NCBI GenBank assembly: GCA_007694185.1
Contig: RECD01000145.1
Location: 1 to 64,000, forward strand
Reading direction: 5' to 3'
DNA from: Planctomycetaceae bacterium
GTDB lineage: Bacteria > Planctomycetota > Planctomycetia > Pirellulales > Pirellulaceae
Length of the DNA: 64,000 nt
Below the pieces are notes generated by a model, which was not told where the DNA came from, made no database searches, and saw only the letters and a program-made list of their open reading frames with translations. Within the stretch, counting starts at the first letter, position 1, and each line of letters begins with the position of its first letter. The position numbers and the translations under genes are program-made. Shown here piece by piece: positions 26,197 to 35,499 of this stretch.

Positions 26197-27294
26197 ATGA
26201 CCACGCAGAAACCGGTCGTGATCTCGACGCTGTTCATGGCCATGGCACTCGCGGTTTCGGTGGTGTCGGCGGCCGAGGTTGCGACCTTGGCGGGCACGGG
26301 AGAATCGGCCTGGACCGGGGATGGCGGACCGGCGATCGCCGCGGCCGTCGGCGAACCGTACGGCGTCGAGATCGGTCCGGACGGTGCCCTGTACGTCTGT
26401 GAAATCGCCAGTCATGTGATCCGGCGGATCGACATGAAAACGGGGATCATCTCGACGGTCGCCGGATGTGGCGTGCAGGGCTATTCCGGCGACGGGGGCG
26501 ATGCGAAGCAGGCTCAGCTCAACGAGCCCTACGAAATCCGCTTCGACCGCGGCGGGAATTTGATTTTCGTCGAAATGAAAAACGCGATCGTCCGCCGGGT
26601 CGATGCGACGACGGGGATCATCACGACGATCGTCGGCACCGGACAAGAAGGGTTCGCGGGGGACGGCGGTCCTGCCACGCTTGCCCAGATGAAGCAACCG
26701 CACTCGATCGCCTTGGATGCCGCCGGCCACCTCTACATCTGCGACATCGGCAACCACCGGATTCGTCGTGTTGACGCCGAGACGGGCATCATCAGCACCT
26801 TCGCGGGCACGGGTTCGCGAGAGCCGACGCCGGACGGCGCGGGTATCGCCGGCACGCCACTGAACGGCCCCCGGGCGCTTCACTACGATGGTCGCGGGAC
26901 GATGGCACTCGCGTTGCGAGAAGGAAATTCGCTGTATCGAATCGAATTGGCCACCGGGGTGTTGCGGCACGTCGGTGGGACGGGCCGTAAAGGCTATACC
27001 GGCGACGGGGGAGATGCCAAATTGGCGACCCTTTCGGGCCCCAAGGGAGTAGCGGTATCGCCCGCGGGAGACATCTATTTCGCCGATACGGAAAGCCACA
27101 CGGTGCGGGTCGTCCGATCCGCTACCGGGATCATCGAAACCGTCGTCGGCGATGGCCAGCGGGGCGACGGCCCGGATGGGGACCCGTTGAAATGCCGTTT
27201 GGCCCGCCCGCACGGCGTCTGCGTCGATGCCAGCGGAAACGTCTACATCGGCGACAGCGAGGCTTTTCGCGTGCGAGTGTTGAAGGTCGACTGA
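26197..27294 (+). CDS. Exported NHL-repeat beta-propeller protein
   Basis: 365 aa with a signal peptide (about 8-27). The mature protein has about six NHL-type blades: repeats of GIISTVAG/GIITTIVGTG, GDGGDAK-A-LN-P, and VRRVDA-TG. The fold is a six-bladed propeller, extracytoplasmic; ligand unknown. The ATG at 26197 is chosen over a TTG 24 bases upstream. It lies 45 bases after the HTH membrane protein gene and may be cotranscribed. Confidence 0.85.
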   Translation: MTTQKPVVISTLFMAMALAVSVVSAAEVATLAGTGESAWTGDGGPAIAAAVGEPYGVEIGPDGALYVCEIASHVIRRIDMKTGIISTVAGCGVQGYSGDGGDAKQAQLNEPYEIRFDRGGNLIFVEMKNAIVRRVDATTGIITTIVGTGQEGFAGDGGPATLAQMKQPHSIALDAAGHLYICDIGNHRIRRVDAETGIISTFAGTGSREPTPDGAGIAGTPLNGPRALHYDGRGTMALALREGNSLYRIELATGVLRHVGGTGRKGYTGDGGDAKLATLSGPKGVAVSPAGDIYFADTESHTVRVVRSATGIIETVVGDGQRGDGPDGDPLKCRLARPHGVCVDASGNVYIGDSEAFRVRVLKVD

Positions 27295-27395
27295 CCGGGG
27301 AAATCGCAGCCGCCCGAGTCCGACCACTTCGAAGCCTGACGCCCCATGCAGCGGGCATCTCGCGGCGGGACGCCAGGTCAACGCGGGACAAGTCC

Positions 27396-28466
27396 CTACA
27401 GCTTGCTGGGCAGAACATCCCCAAAAAATCGCATCCAATTTCCGTGCAGGATCATCGAGATGTCCTCCGCCGAATAGCCCCGCTTTTCTAAGAGGGGCGG
27501 CAAAATGCGACTGAGGTCGGTGTAGCGATTCAGGTCCGTCGGGGTCTGTTCGTTACCGTAACCGCCGTCCAGATCGGTCCCGATCCCGACATGCTTGGTG
27601 TTGCCGGCGAGTTGGCAGACCAAATCGATGTTTTCGACGGCTCGCTCGATCGTCATTTGGGGTGGCGTTAAGCCCCGGACATAACCGTGCTGGAGCATGA
27701 TCACGTCGAAGGCGATCCCGATGACGCCCCCACGGTCGATCACGGCTTGGTACTGTTCGTCGCTGAATTGCCGCTGCCAACTGCTGAGCCGACGTGAATT
27801 CTGGTGGCTGGCGTGAATCGGGCCTCCGAAATGGTCGAGCAGTTGCCAGAAGGCGACATCGGAGAGGTGAGTGACGTCGACCGTCATCCCTAATCGCTCG
27901 ATATTCTTCAGCAGCGGGATGGCGTCCAACGCCAAGCCGACCTCGCAACGGGTCCCGCCGCCGTAGCGGTTGGCGCCGTAATGGGTCAAACCGATCGCCC
28001 TTAATCCGTGCTGATAGAACTCCTCGATCGTGTCCGGAGTCAACACGGGGTCGGCCCCCTCCATCGTCAGGATGAAGCCCAACGGCGTTTTCTCGGGATC
28101 CGCGCGGTAGGCTACAAAATGATCCGCCAGGTCCTCGCGGGTGGTTAGCATCCTCATCCAGCCCTCCCGCTCCATGGCTCGGTAATACGCCAGGTGGGCG
28201 TGAGCCATCGCGTAGCAGGTTTGGGGCGTTAGCCAGCCCATCTCATGGTTGATCTCTTTTTCCTGGCGAGCCAACAGGGTAGTCAAGCAGATCCCCATGC
28301 CGGCTTCGCGCAGCTCCGGCAAGGACAACGTCCCCCGGCCACGCCCCTTTTGGGTCATCTCCAGTGACAATTCCTGGGCGCGAATGTCGTCAACGGACGA
28401 CCTCAAGTCCCGGTTCCAATCGACGGCATTGAGAGCCAAATCAAGGTGAGCGTCGAACATCAGCAT
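27396..28466 (-). CDS. Membrane-dipeptidase family (M19) peptidase
   Basis: 356 aa. All five zinc ligands of the M19 renal-dipeptidase fold are visible: H7 and D9 (DAHLDLA), E136 (MEGADP), H200 (VTHLSD) and H221 (HASHQNSR). The GIGTDLDGGYG motif near the C-terminus is also present. It hydrolyses dipeptides; some relatives act on D-amino-acid or other amide substrates. There is no signal peptide. The start at 28466 has AAGG about nine bases upstream. It lies 12 bases after the acetyltransferase stop and is probably cotranscribed with it. Confidence 0.92.
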   Translation of the reverse strand: MLMFDAHLDLALNAVDWNRDLRSSVDDIRAQELSLEMTQKGRGRGTLSLPELREAGMGICLTTLLARQEKEINHEMGWLTPQTCYAMAHAHLAYYRAMEREGWMRMLTTREDLADHFVAYRADPEKTPLGFILTMEGADPVLTPDTIEEFYQHGLRAIGLTHYGANRYGGGTRCEVGLALDAIPLLKNIERLGMTVDVTHLSDVAFWQLLDHFGGPIHASHQNSRRLSSWQRQFSDEQYQAVIDRGGVIGIAFDVIMLQHGYVRGLTPPQMTIERAVENIDLVCQLAGNTKHVGIGTDLDGGYGNEQTPTDLNRYTDLSRILPPLLEKRGYSAEDISMILHGNWMRFFGDVLPSKL

Positions 28467-28478
28467 CGGTGGGAAACC

Positions 28479-29636
28479 TTAAGCGGTGGGAGGGGCGGGG
28501 CGAGAATCGGTCAGCGGTTTGTCGTACAGGCGGTGCGTTTTGGTCTTGCGTCCTCCGGCACGCTCGATCGTGTTGCGGCTCAGGGCGTTGCTTTCCAGCA
28601 CCCAGGAAAACTCGCCAACCTCGATCCCCCAGCGGATCGCGTCGGGCAGAATCCGGGCGAGGGTTACCAAGCCGAGGCCCCATTTCTGATACTCCGGCAG
28701 GACGTTGGAGCTGATCAGACGCAACCGTTTCAACTTTTTCCGCTGGAAGAACAAGCGAAACCAACCGAACGGGAAAATCTTGCCGTTGATCTTTTTGATC
28801 AGCGGATTGTAATCGAGCAATCCCAAGCCGGCACCGACGGGCCGCCCGTCGATCTCCGCGATGCTGGTCATCTCGGGCACGATCAAGTGCTTCAGGCCCT
28901 TGGCCTGGTGCGCGACCTCCTCGGGACTCATCGGCACCGCCCCCCAAGTCCCCCGCAGCGACTCGTTGTAGATCTCGAGAAACGTCTGCACGTCGCGGTA
29001 AAAATTCTTCGTGTCCATCGGGCGGCAGACCACTTTGAATCGCCTGGTCGCCTCCTCGATCACGAACTTCAGTTTCGGATCGAGCGTTTCGAGCATGTCG
29101 ATGCTGGCGTAGTAGCTGTACATGTCCTGGACTTTGGCACAGCCACCCGCCAGCAACAACGCCTCGTAGTACTCCGGGTTGTAGGTGATCAGGAAGGTCG
29201 GTGGGGTATCGAACCCATCGACCAACAGCCCGCATTCGTAATTGAGACTCGGGTTGACGGGACCTCGCATCACCGTCAGCCCCTGTTCCCGCAACCAATC
29301 CGCAGCCCCTTCGAGCAGCACCCGAGCCGCTTCGGTGTCATCCCGGCATTCGAAGAAACCGAAAAAACCGACCTGATCCTGAAACCGTTCGTTGTGTCCG
29401 ACGTTGACGATCGCCACCACCCGGCCGACCACCTCGCCGCCCCGCTCGACCAAAAAAGCTTGGCTGCGATTCCGTTCGTAGAAGGGGTGGTGACGGAAGC
29501 CGACCAGTTCATCTTGAACGCTCCACAACGGCGGCACCCAATTCGGATCCCCCTCGTAGACTTGGCGTTGAATGCGGACAAATTGGCGACGGTCCGCAGC
29601 GGATTTTACCGGTCGGCAGATCGGATTTTCGGGCAT
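28479..29636 (-). CDS. GNAT-superfamily N-acetyltransferase-like protein
   Basis: 385 aa, soluble. The N-terminal half has an acyltransferase-like core (QVYEGDPNWVPPL, FLVERGGEVVGRVVAIVNVGHNE, FFGFFECRDD). The C-terminal half resembles a second GNAT lobe (EIDGRPVGAGLGLLDYNPL, NVLPEYQKWGLGLVTLARILP, WVLESNALSRNTIERAGGRK). The layout fits a double-GNAT family often annotated only as N-acetyltransferase; substrate unknown. ATG 29636 is used; a TTG five codons earlier opens the frame. It is paired with the dipeptidase and divergent from the TrmH-family gene. Confidence 0.7.
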   Translation of the reverse strand: MPENPICRPVKSAADRRQFVRIQRQVYEGDPNWVPPLWSVQDELVGFRHHPFYERNRSQAFLVERGGEVVGRVVAIVNVGHNERFQDQVGFFGFFECRDDTEAARVLLEGAADWLREQGLTVMRGPVNPSLNYECGLLVDGFDTPPTFLITYNPEYYEALLLAGGCAKVQDMYSYYASIDMLETLDPKLKFVIEEATRRFKVVCRPMDTKNFYRDVQTFLEIYNESLRGTWGAVPMSPEEVAHQAKGLKHLIVPEMTSIAEIDGRPVGAGLGLLDYNPLIKKINGKIFPFGWFRLFFQRKKLKRLRLISSNVLPEYQKWGLGLVTLARILPDAIRWGIEVGEFSWVLESNALSRNTIERAGGRKTKTHRLYDKPLTDSRPAPPTA

Positions 29637-29726
29637 CAAGCGTCCGGACAAACGTTTATGGATCGGTCAAATTCTGGCACAATGCGGCCATCAGAATAAC
29701 ACCCCGCCCGCCGGAAAGCAGACGCC

Positions 29727-30629
29727 TTGACGCCACCCCCCATCATTTCCAGCCCACAGAATCCGCTGATCCGACGGATACTGAAGCTGCGCGACAACCG
29801 CTATCGCCAACGGGAAGGGGCAGTTCTCGTCGACGGGACTCGCGAGATTTCGCGGGCGTTGGCCGCCGGCTTCCGACTGCAATCGCTGTTAACACCCGCC
29901 ACACGGGAAAAGAAATCGCCACTGGACGACGAACATGGCAAAACAAGCCTCCATAACCTGGTCGACAACGGTGACAAATCGGTCGTCTTGGTCAGTGACG
30001 AATTGCTTGCCAAGGTCGCATATGGGGGCAATCCTCGCGGTGCGGTGGCGGTGTTCGACCGCCCGGAACCGATGACGCTGGAACGGGTCCGCTTACCTGA
30101 AAATCCGTTGGTGTTGGTGCTGGTCGGGATAGAAAAACCGGGAAATGCCGGGGCAATTTTCCGATCGGCGGACGCGGTCGGGGCGGATGCCGTCATTCTC
30201 TGCGGGAGCGGGTGCGATCTGTTCAACCCGAATCTGATTCGAGGCAGTTTGGGAACGGTCTTCTCCTTGCCGGCCGTTCAGGCATTGGAATCGGACGCTT
30301 TCGCCTGGATCCGCGGGCGAGGCCTGCACTGCGTGACCACGATCGTCGGGGCGTCACAGAGCTTTTGGGATGCCGACTACCGTGGCCCGACGGCGATCGT
30401 GGTCGGGTCCGAAGCCGAAGGCTTGGCGGGCTGCTGGCGCCCCGAATCGGGCGCCCAGTGTCCCGCAAAAACGGCTTCGGATAGCGACTCGCTGACGATG
30501 GTCAGCATCCCGATGGCGGGCATCGCAGATAGCCTGAACGTCTCGGTGGCAGCCGCGGTGTTGCTTTTCGAAGCTCGTCGCCAGCGGCTTTCTCTCGAAG
30601 CCACGCCGTCACCCCTTCCGGCGCTTTGA
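29727..30629 (+). CDS. TrmH/SpoU-family RNA 2'-O-methyltransferase
   Basis: 300 aa. The N-terminal substrate-binding domain (NPLIRRILKLRDNRYRQREG, FLVDGTRE-like) is followed by a SPOUT domain with all three motifs: motif 1 GIEKPGNAGAIFRSADAVGAD, motif 2 VVGSEAEGL, and motif 3 IPMAGIADSLNVSVAAAVLLFE. It methylates rRNA or tRNA ribose using SAM. About 25 residues are inserted between motifs 2 and 3. It opens with TTG at 29727, with GGAAAG upstream; no better in-frame ATG precedes the conserved region. Confidence 0.87.
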   Translation: MTPPPIISSPQNPLIRRILKLRDNRYRQREGAVLVDGTREISRALAAGFRLQSLLTPATREKKSPLDDEHGKTSLHNLVDNGDKSVVLVSDELLAKVAYGGNPRGAVAVFDRPEPMTLERVRLPENPLVLVLVGIEKPGNAGAIFRSADAVGADAVILCGSGCDLFNPNLIRGSLGTVFSLPAVQALESDAFAWIRGRGLHCVTTIVGASQSFWDADYRGPTAIVVGSEAEGLAGCWRPESGAQCPAKTASDSDSLTMVSIPMAGIADSLNVSVAAAVLLFEARRQRLSLEATPSPLPAL

Positions 30630-30851
30630 AACCGCGTGGCCACCGCGGACCCTGTATCCGAGCCCAACAATCGGGCGACCCGCCACATCCAGACCAATCG
30701 GAAGAATCGTTAATGTCGTCGGCTTCGGCATTCCGATAACGAGCATCGGGTGGGAAGTGCGTCACGATCATTAGGCACCGCTCTCACCCGACAGCAAAAC
30801 CGCCCCGGGGGAACCCGCTGGCGGATTCAGCTCAACCGACAGGTCCGGGGA

Positions 30852-32639
30852 ATGAAAATGCGCGGCCGACAGCAACGACGATCGACAGCAGCGGGACGGC
30901 ATGGGCGCTTATGGCTCGTCGGCATGATCGCCTTCTCCTCACCGGCTTGGCCGATGAGCTCGCTGATGTCCCAGGAGCCAATCTTGCTGGCCCCGCTGCC
31001 GCTGCAACCGCAACCGGTGGCCGGCGTCCCGCACGTCAAGGTCACCCCGTTCTGTCTGCCCACCGACAAAATCGTCACGGGCACCGGCGCGTCACGATCA
31101 ACAGACTTCGGGGCTTGGCCACATCCGGTACTCAATCGTAACGCGAATTTTTCTGAGACAGATGCGGGGACAGGCCCCGGTACGACGGATCGGGCCGCAG
31201 CGACGATTCAAACGGTAGCGGAACAGCACGACACGACCCAGGATGGAAAAACGGCCGTCGCCTTCGCACTCAGTGACAGCTCCGACTCGACCGCGACGAA
31301 TGGGTTGCCACCGGCCTCCATCCTGGGCAGGAAAGTTCGGGTGACGAGCGTGCCCGCCGGTCCTGAAAATGGCGAGGTCGAGCGACTGACCGACACAGAT
31401 CCGGCAGTGGAGCCTCCGATAGGATCGCAACTGGCGGCGGAGGCTGCCGCTGATTCGTCAACGCGAGTTAGCCTTGTTTTCGAAGACAAAAGCGCTCGGG
31501 GCGTCGACCTGAGCCTCACCGATCGCCCCGCAGTCAAAACGCCTCGACCGACGGCAGCGGGGGCGCTGATCGAATCGGCCACAGCACCGAATTTGGAAAG
31601 CCCTGAACCGGCCGGACGCCCCGCCTGGCGAGGTGAGCCGGAGGTCAAGACGACGACGGTAGCGCCGCCGACGCTAACCAAAATCCCGATATCCGGACGA
31701 ATTTTGCCGGTCCCCGCCTTGGGCGATCCGAGTCACGCCAACGAGAGCCTAACGGATCGGGAGTCTGTGCCGAACCAAAACGTAGCCGACCGACAGCGGC
31801 GAATCATTCACGGCGCACGGCCCATGGTCGACGTCAGCGTGCCGCCGTTGGCGATCGAGCGAGGCCACCGCTCGGGGGCGAACCTGTTGGAGGTCGCGGC
31901 AGACCGGAAAACCGACAGCCAGGCCTCGGAAACGTCTGCCACCGTCCCGACTGGCGGTGTCGTCGCGGCTGCTGAGGCGATCCTGAGCGGTTCAGGTAAA
32001 CCTGCCGGCGAAGCGCAACCATCGAACAATACCGCCGACCTATCGACATCCCCCACGGCCGTGGAACGGTCCGTGTTGGCGGCGTCGGCCACGGCGTCAT
32101 CGTCGGCTGGAATCCCCAAACAAGCGGCCGCGGCCCCCCCGGAAATTGCATCGGGGGTCCACCTAAGGTTGACGTCGGAGCCGGCGGCGGAAGTCGTCGG
32201 CCGACTGAGCCTCCAACCGACCGAAGTCAGATCGATCACGGTCGCGGAGCCGATCCGTCGGTTCCACAGTGAGGCACCCCATGTGTGCACGGCACTGACA
32301 AGCCAGGCGGGAAAACTTCAGTTGATCGCCACCGGAGAAGGCGTGACCCGATTGACCTTGGAACTGGGTCACGGGGAGGGCGAGACCAAACGGGTGGCGT
32401 ACGAGGTAACGGTCGGCGGCAACCGATCGGCAGGATTCCAGTCATCCGAAAACTTGGCTCAGAAATTGAACGAAACCGTCTCGCTGGCCTTCCCGCGTCT
32501 CAATGTCCGGGTGCTGGCCCTTGAGGACCGGCTCGAGATCGTCGGCACCGTGCCCGACGAAGCTACCGCCAAACGGATCTTGCGGATGGTCCGCTCCGCT
32601 TGTCCGGTGGCGGTGAATGATCGTTTGAATGTCCGCTGA
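30852..32639 (+). CDS. CpaC/secretin-N-terminus and BON-like exported protein
   Basis: 595 aa. A basic N-terminus and hydrophobic stretch (about 20-38) suggest export. The next roughly 390 residues are low-complexity and look disordered. The C-terminal 160 residues resemble the pilus-assembly N-terminal domain of CpaC-type secretins (LSLQPTEVRSITVAEPIRRF, KLQLIATGEGVTRLTLEL), followed by a BON-like module (RVLALEDRLEIVGTVPDEATAKRILRMV). The secretin pore domain itself is absent. It may be a periplasmic accessory of a secretion or pilus system encoded elsewhere. The start is uncertain between 30852 and 30858. Confidence 0.62.
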   Translation: MKMRGRQQRRSTAAGRHGRLWLVGMIAFSSPAWPMSSLMSQEPILLAPLPLQPQPVAGVPHVKVTPFCLPTDKIVTGTGASRSTDFGAWPHPVLNRNANFSETDAGTGPGTTDRAAATIQTVAEQHDTTQDGKTAVAFALSDSSDSTATNGLPPASILGRKVRVTSVPAGPENGEVERLTDTDPAVEPPIGSQLAAEAAADSSTRVSLVFEDKSARGVDLSLTDRPAVKTPRPTAAGALIESATAPNLESPEPAGRPAWRGEPEVKTTTVAPPTLTKIPISGRILPVPALGDPSHANESLTDRESVPNQNVADRQRRIIHGARPMVDVSVPPLAIERGHRSGANLLEVAADRKTDSQASETSATVPTGGVVAAAEAILSGSGKPAGEAQPSNNTADLSTSPTAVERSVLAASATASSSAGIPKQAAAAPPEIASGVHLRLTSEPAAEVVGRLSLQPTEVRSITVAEPIRRFHSEAPHVCTALTSQAGKLQLIATGEGVTRLTLELGHGEGETKRVAYEVTVGGNRSAGFQSSENLAQKLNETVSLAFPRLNVRVLALEDRLEIVGTVPDEATAKRILRMVRSACPVAVNDRLNVR

Positions 32640-32771
32640 TTCCCTGAAGGTCGCGGGAAGTCGCTTCCCCGACCGGCATCCGATCCCGTCATCCGCAACA
32701 TCACCTTAGCAATCGCGATGATCACTCACGGTGGTCAAGACGAACGCCGTTCGCAGGTTAAAGGTATCCCG

Positions 32772-34109
32772 ATGGAACTTTCCAAGATGTTCAGCCGAAC
32801 TGTCCGAAGCGGCTTCCTGTTGACGGCCACCTCCCTGCTCGGGATTCCCATGACGGGCGGGGAGGCGTTCGGGCAATTCGATCGTCCGACGACGCCGCCA
32901 CTGTTGCAAACACCGACCTTCAACCTGAACGATCTCCCGCTCGAGGAGGGCGAACAGATCATCAGTTCGACGATCGACGGCGAGACGATCGAGTTCGAGG
33001 GGAAACCTTACCGGACCTTCGATCCGAACCAGGCGTCGACGATGGACAGCCTGGGATTGTCGCACGGCGATCCGAGCTATTCGCCGCAGGGCGTCATGGC
33101 GAGAGGCTGCTCGACCGGTCGTTGCGGGACCTGCCGCAGTTGCGGAACAGGCCGGGGAATTGGCGGCGGCGTCCTGTCCGCAGTTGATTTGGGGGGCAGG
33201 CCCCGCGTCGGGATGGGCGGTGACGTTTGCGGGCCGGTCTGCAACCCCTACCGCTATTGGGCCGCAGACGCGTTGTACATGAAGAACGGCAACGTCAACA
33301 ATTCGCGACTGCCCGGCTACTTCGGGCTGAGTGACCCAGACTTTGAACTGGGTGCACGGATCACATACGGGGCCGTCCCCAACTGCCGCGAGGGATTTGA
33401 ATTTTCTTTTGTCGGGCTGCTCGAGTGGGAGACCCAGGCTCTACGAACGGACCCAGCTGCCGGGATCATCTCGAACTTGCTACCAGGCGACCCGTTGTTG
33501 CTGCCGAGTGAGCTGACCAGCTTCTTCGGCGCGGACGCTCAATTTCAGTCACTCGAGTCGAGCTTCTGGAGCTTCGAGGCCAACCGCACCCTGATCGGTT
33601 GGGACGTCGTCAAAATCCTCTACGGTGCCCGCTACATCGACTACCAGGAGGACTTCTTGTTCGTCTCCAGTCGTCCAGCGGCCGATGGGGTCGCTCCAGG
33701 AGTTCTTCGGTCATCGACCGACAACCGAATGCTGGGCGCTCAAATCGGCATCGACATGACCTATCCGCTGACCTGCCGACTCTGGAGTGACGCCCGGGCC
33801 CGGGCGGGTGCCTACATCAACTTTGCCGAAAACAACTTCCAGTTCATCAACGACGCCGACACGCGAATCTTCAACTCGGACGATCGGGCCCGATTGGCCG
33901 GCGTGCTCGAATTGGGTGGCGGGCTACGGTACTACCTGACGAACAACCTGTTCCTTCGCGGTGGTGGCGAGTTGTGGTACATGACTCAGGTGGCCTCCGC
34001 CTTGGACCAATTCGGTGTGACCATGAGCCCCAGCACGGGCAGCAGGGTAGACGTCCGAGACGACCTGTTCCTGTTCGGGGTCTATGTCGGTGCGGAATGG
34101 CGGTTCTGA
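32772..34109 (+). CDS. BBP7-family outer-membrane beta-barrel protein
   Basis: 445 aa. A signal peptide (about 10-34, ending AFGQF) precedes a linker with a short Cys-rich segment (RGCSTGRCGTCRSCGTGRG). The BBP7-type barrel then begins at CNPYRYWAADALYMKNGN. Strand-like alternation continues to a C-terminal aromatic (VGAEWRF), typical of barrels inserted by Bam. The BBP7 family is characteristic of planctomycetes. AAAGGT precedes the ATG at 32772. Its stop abuts the stop of the convergent PH-domain gene. Confidence 0.83.
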   Translation: MELSKMFSRTVRSGFLLTATSLLGIPMTGGEAFGQFDRPTTPPLLQTPTFNLNDLPLEEGEQIISSTIDGETIEFEGKPYRTFDPNQASTMDSLGLSHGDPSYSPQGVMARGCSTGRCGTCRSCGTGRGIGGGVLSAVDLGGRPRVGMGGDVCGPVCNPYRYWAADALYMKNGNVNNSRLPGYFGLSDPDFELGARITYGAVPNCREGFEFSFVGLLEWETQALRTDPAAGIISNLLPGDPLLLPSELTSFFGADAQFQSLESSFWSFEANRTLIGWDVVKILYGARYIDYQEDFLFVSSRPAADGVAPGVLRSSTDNRMLGAQIGIDMTYPLTCRLWSDARARAGAYINFAENNFQFINDADTRIFNSDDRARLAGVLELGGGLRYYLTNNLFLRGGGELWYMTQVASALDQFGVTMSPSTGSRVDVRDDLFLFGVYVGAEWRF

Positions 34110-34745
34110 TCACATCGTCTGAATGTGAACGCTGCGGCGTTTGCGTTCTCGGCGGCGAACGTCATCGATCTGGCCCGCGACCACCCGAACGTTGGCGATC
34201 CCCGGCATGGTCAGGTGGGGGTGACTTCGATCGGTGCTGGTGATCTCGATCGTACCGATCCCCATGATTCGCTCAACCGGCCCTTGTACGAAGCTGACGT
34301 CTTCGATGTCGATCACCTCGATCCGGTCGGTCCGTCGGCGGATCAATCCCGACTGGTGGATGAACCGCTGGCAGGTCAACTCGTACTGGATGCTGGCTCG
34401 GCGAACCAGGTAGGTCCCGACGACTCCGACCCAGAGCAGAACGATCACGCCCGCAGAAATCGGCCAGCCGGGAATTTCGTAGATCAGGGTGGCGACGATC
34501 ATTCCCACGGAGATCAAGGTGGCGAGGGACGCGGGCCCTGCCAACGCTTGAGGGCAGTAATTTCCCTGCCAAAGCAACTTTTCGCTGTCGCCATCCGACC
34601 CCGAGGACTGCCGACTGCCGAGTTGATCGCGGAATCGGTCAGTAGCGGTTGGGGGCGAAGACGAGGCGGAGTCGGAGGACAAATCAGGGTTTTTTTTCAC
34701 GGCCAGGCGTCCAAGAGTGGTGTTGGCGGATACCTTTTTGATCAA
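34110..34745 (-). CDS. PH-domain (YdbS-like) membrane protein
   Basis: 211 aa. A low-complexity N-terminus leads to two transmembrane helices (about 75-94 and 97-116), then a bacterial PH domain: YELTCQRFIHQSGLIRRRTDRIEVIDIEDVSF and GIGTIEITSTD. The PH domain is cytoplasmic and of unknown partner. The frame opens with TTG at 34745 (AGGA four bases upstream); no in-frame ATG precedes the helices. Its stop codon TCA (34110-34112 on the plus strand) directly abuts the BBP7 stop. Confidence 0.75.
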   Translation of the reverse strand: MIKKVSANTTLGRLAVKKNPDLSSDSASSSPPTATDRFRDQLGSRQSSGSDGDSEKLLWQGNYCPQALAGPASLATLISVGMIVATLIYEIPGWPISAGVIVLLWVGVVGTYLVRRASIQYELTCQRFIHQSGLIRRRTDRIEVIDIEDVSFVQGPVERIMGIGTIEITSTDRSHPHLTMPGIANVRVVAGQIDDVRRRERKRRSVHIQTM

Positions 34746-34977
34746 GGCATCCTATCATTTCCCCATCTCGGTGTGACCGCAACGGGCGGGTGCCATGGGG
34801 ACCGCTCGCCGCCCTGATCAGCCGACCCGAACGACGGTTCGTTGCCGGGGTCATCCGAGCGGTCGGTCGCAGGCCGTGAGTTAGCCGTTCCGAACCGCCG
34901 GGTTTGCGGCCCCAGCGAACTGTGCGCCCCCGGAGCGATGCGGCAACGGGGGATCGAAACATTTTCTATCCGTTGGC

Positions 34978-35436
34978 ATGCGCTGTCCCTTCTGTCACGC
35001 CGATAACGACCGCGTCGTGGACACCCGCGCGACCGAGGACGGGTACGTGATCCGCCGGAAACGGATCTGCGGTTCTTGCCTGCGGCGATTCATCACGCTC
35101 GAAAGGCTGCAGGAAGCGAGCATTCGGGTGGTCAAGCGAGACCAAAGCCGCCAACCGCTTGACCGCGAGAAGATCCGGCGCGGCATCGAGCGGGCCTGTA
35201 GCAAACGGCCGGTCGGCAGTCAGCAAGTCGAGCAATTGGTTCAGGAGATCGAGTCGGAGATCTATCAGATCTACGTGTTGGAAGTCTCGACCGAGCAGAT
35301 CGGAGAAATCGTGATGCGTCATCTGGCCAAGACGGACGACGTCGCCTACATCCGCTTCGCCAGCGTTTATCGGGAGTTCGGCAGCGTCGGCGATTTCATC
35401 AACGTGATCGAACCGCTACGTCCCAAAGACGACTAA
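34978..35436 (+). CDS. nrdR: Transcriptional repressor NrdR
   Basis: 152 aa. It has the N-terminal zinc ribbon C3-x2-C6 and C31-x2-C34 (MRCPFC, CGSCLRRF), then an ATP-cone domain (VVKRDQSRQPLDREKIRRGI, VEQLVQEIES, VAYIRFASVYREF). NrdR represses ribonucleotide reductase genes in response to nucleotide status. It is full length and stands alone in a GC-rich context. The core KRDQSRQPL is slightly unlike the usual KRDG, but all four Cys are present. Confidence 0.95.
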   Translation: MRCPFCHADNDRVVDTRATEDGYVIRRKRICGSCLRRFITLERLQEASIRVVKRDQSRQPLDREKIRRGIERACSKRPVGSQQVEQLVQEIESEIYQIYVLEVSTEQIGEIVMRHLAKTDDVAYIRFASVYREFGSVGDFINVIEPLRPKDD

Positions 35437-35499
35437 CCGAAGCCAGCCCCGCGTTCCCCGTCAGCCCACCATCCGCTCACGAGCTTCGGATTCGCATAG

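Noticed and set aside
28446-29699. 417-codon plus-strand frame opposite the acetyltransferase
   Set aside because: Shadow of a well-supported minus-strand gene; composition not protein-like.
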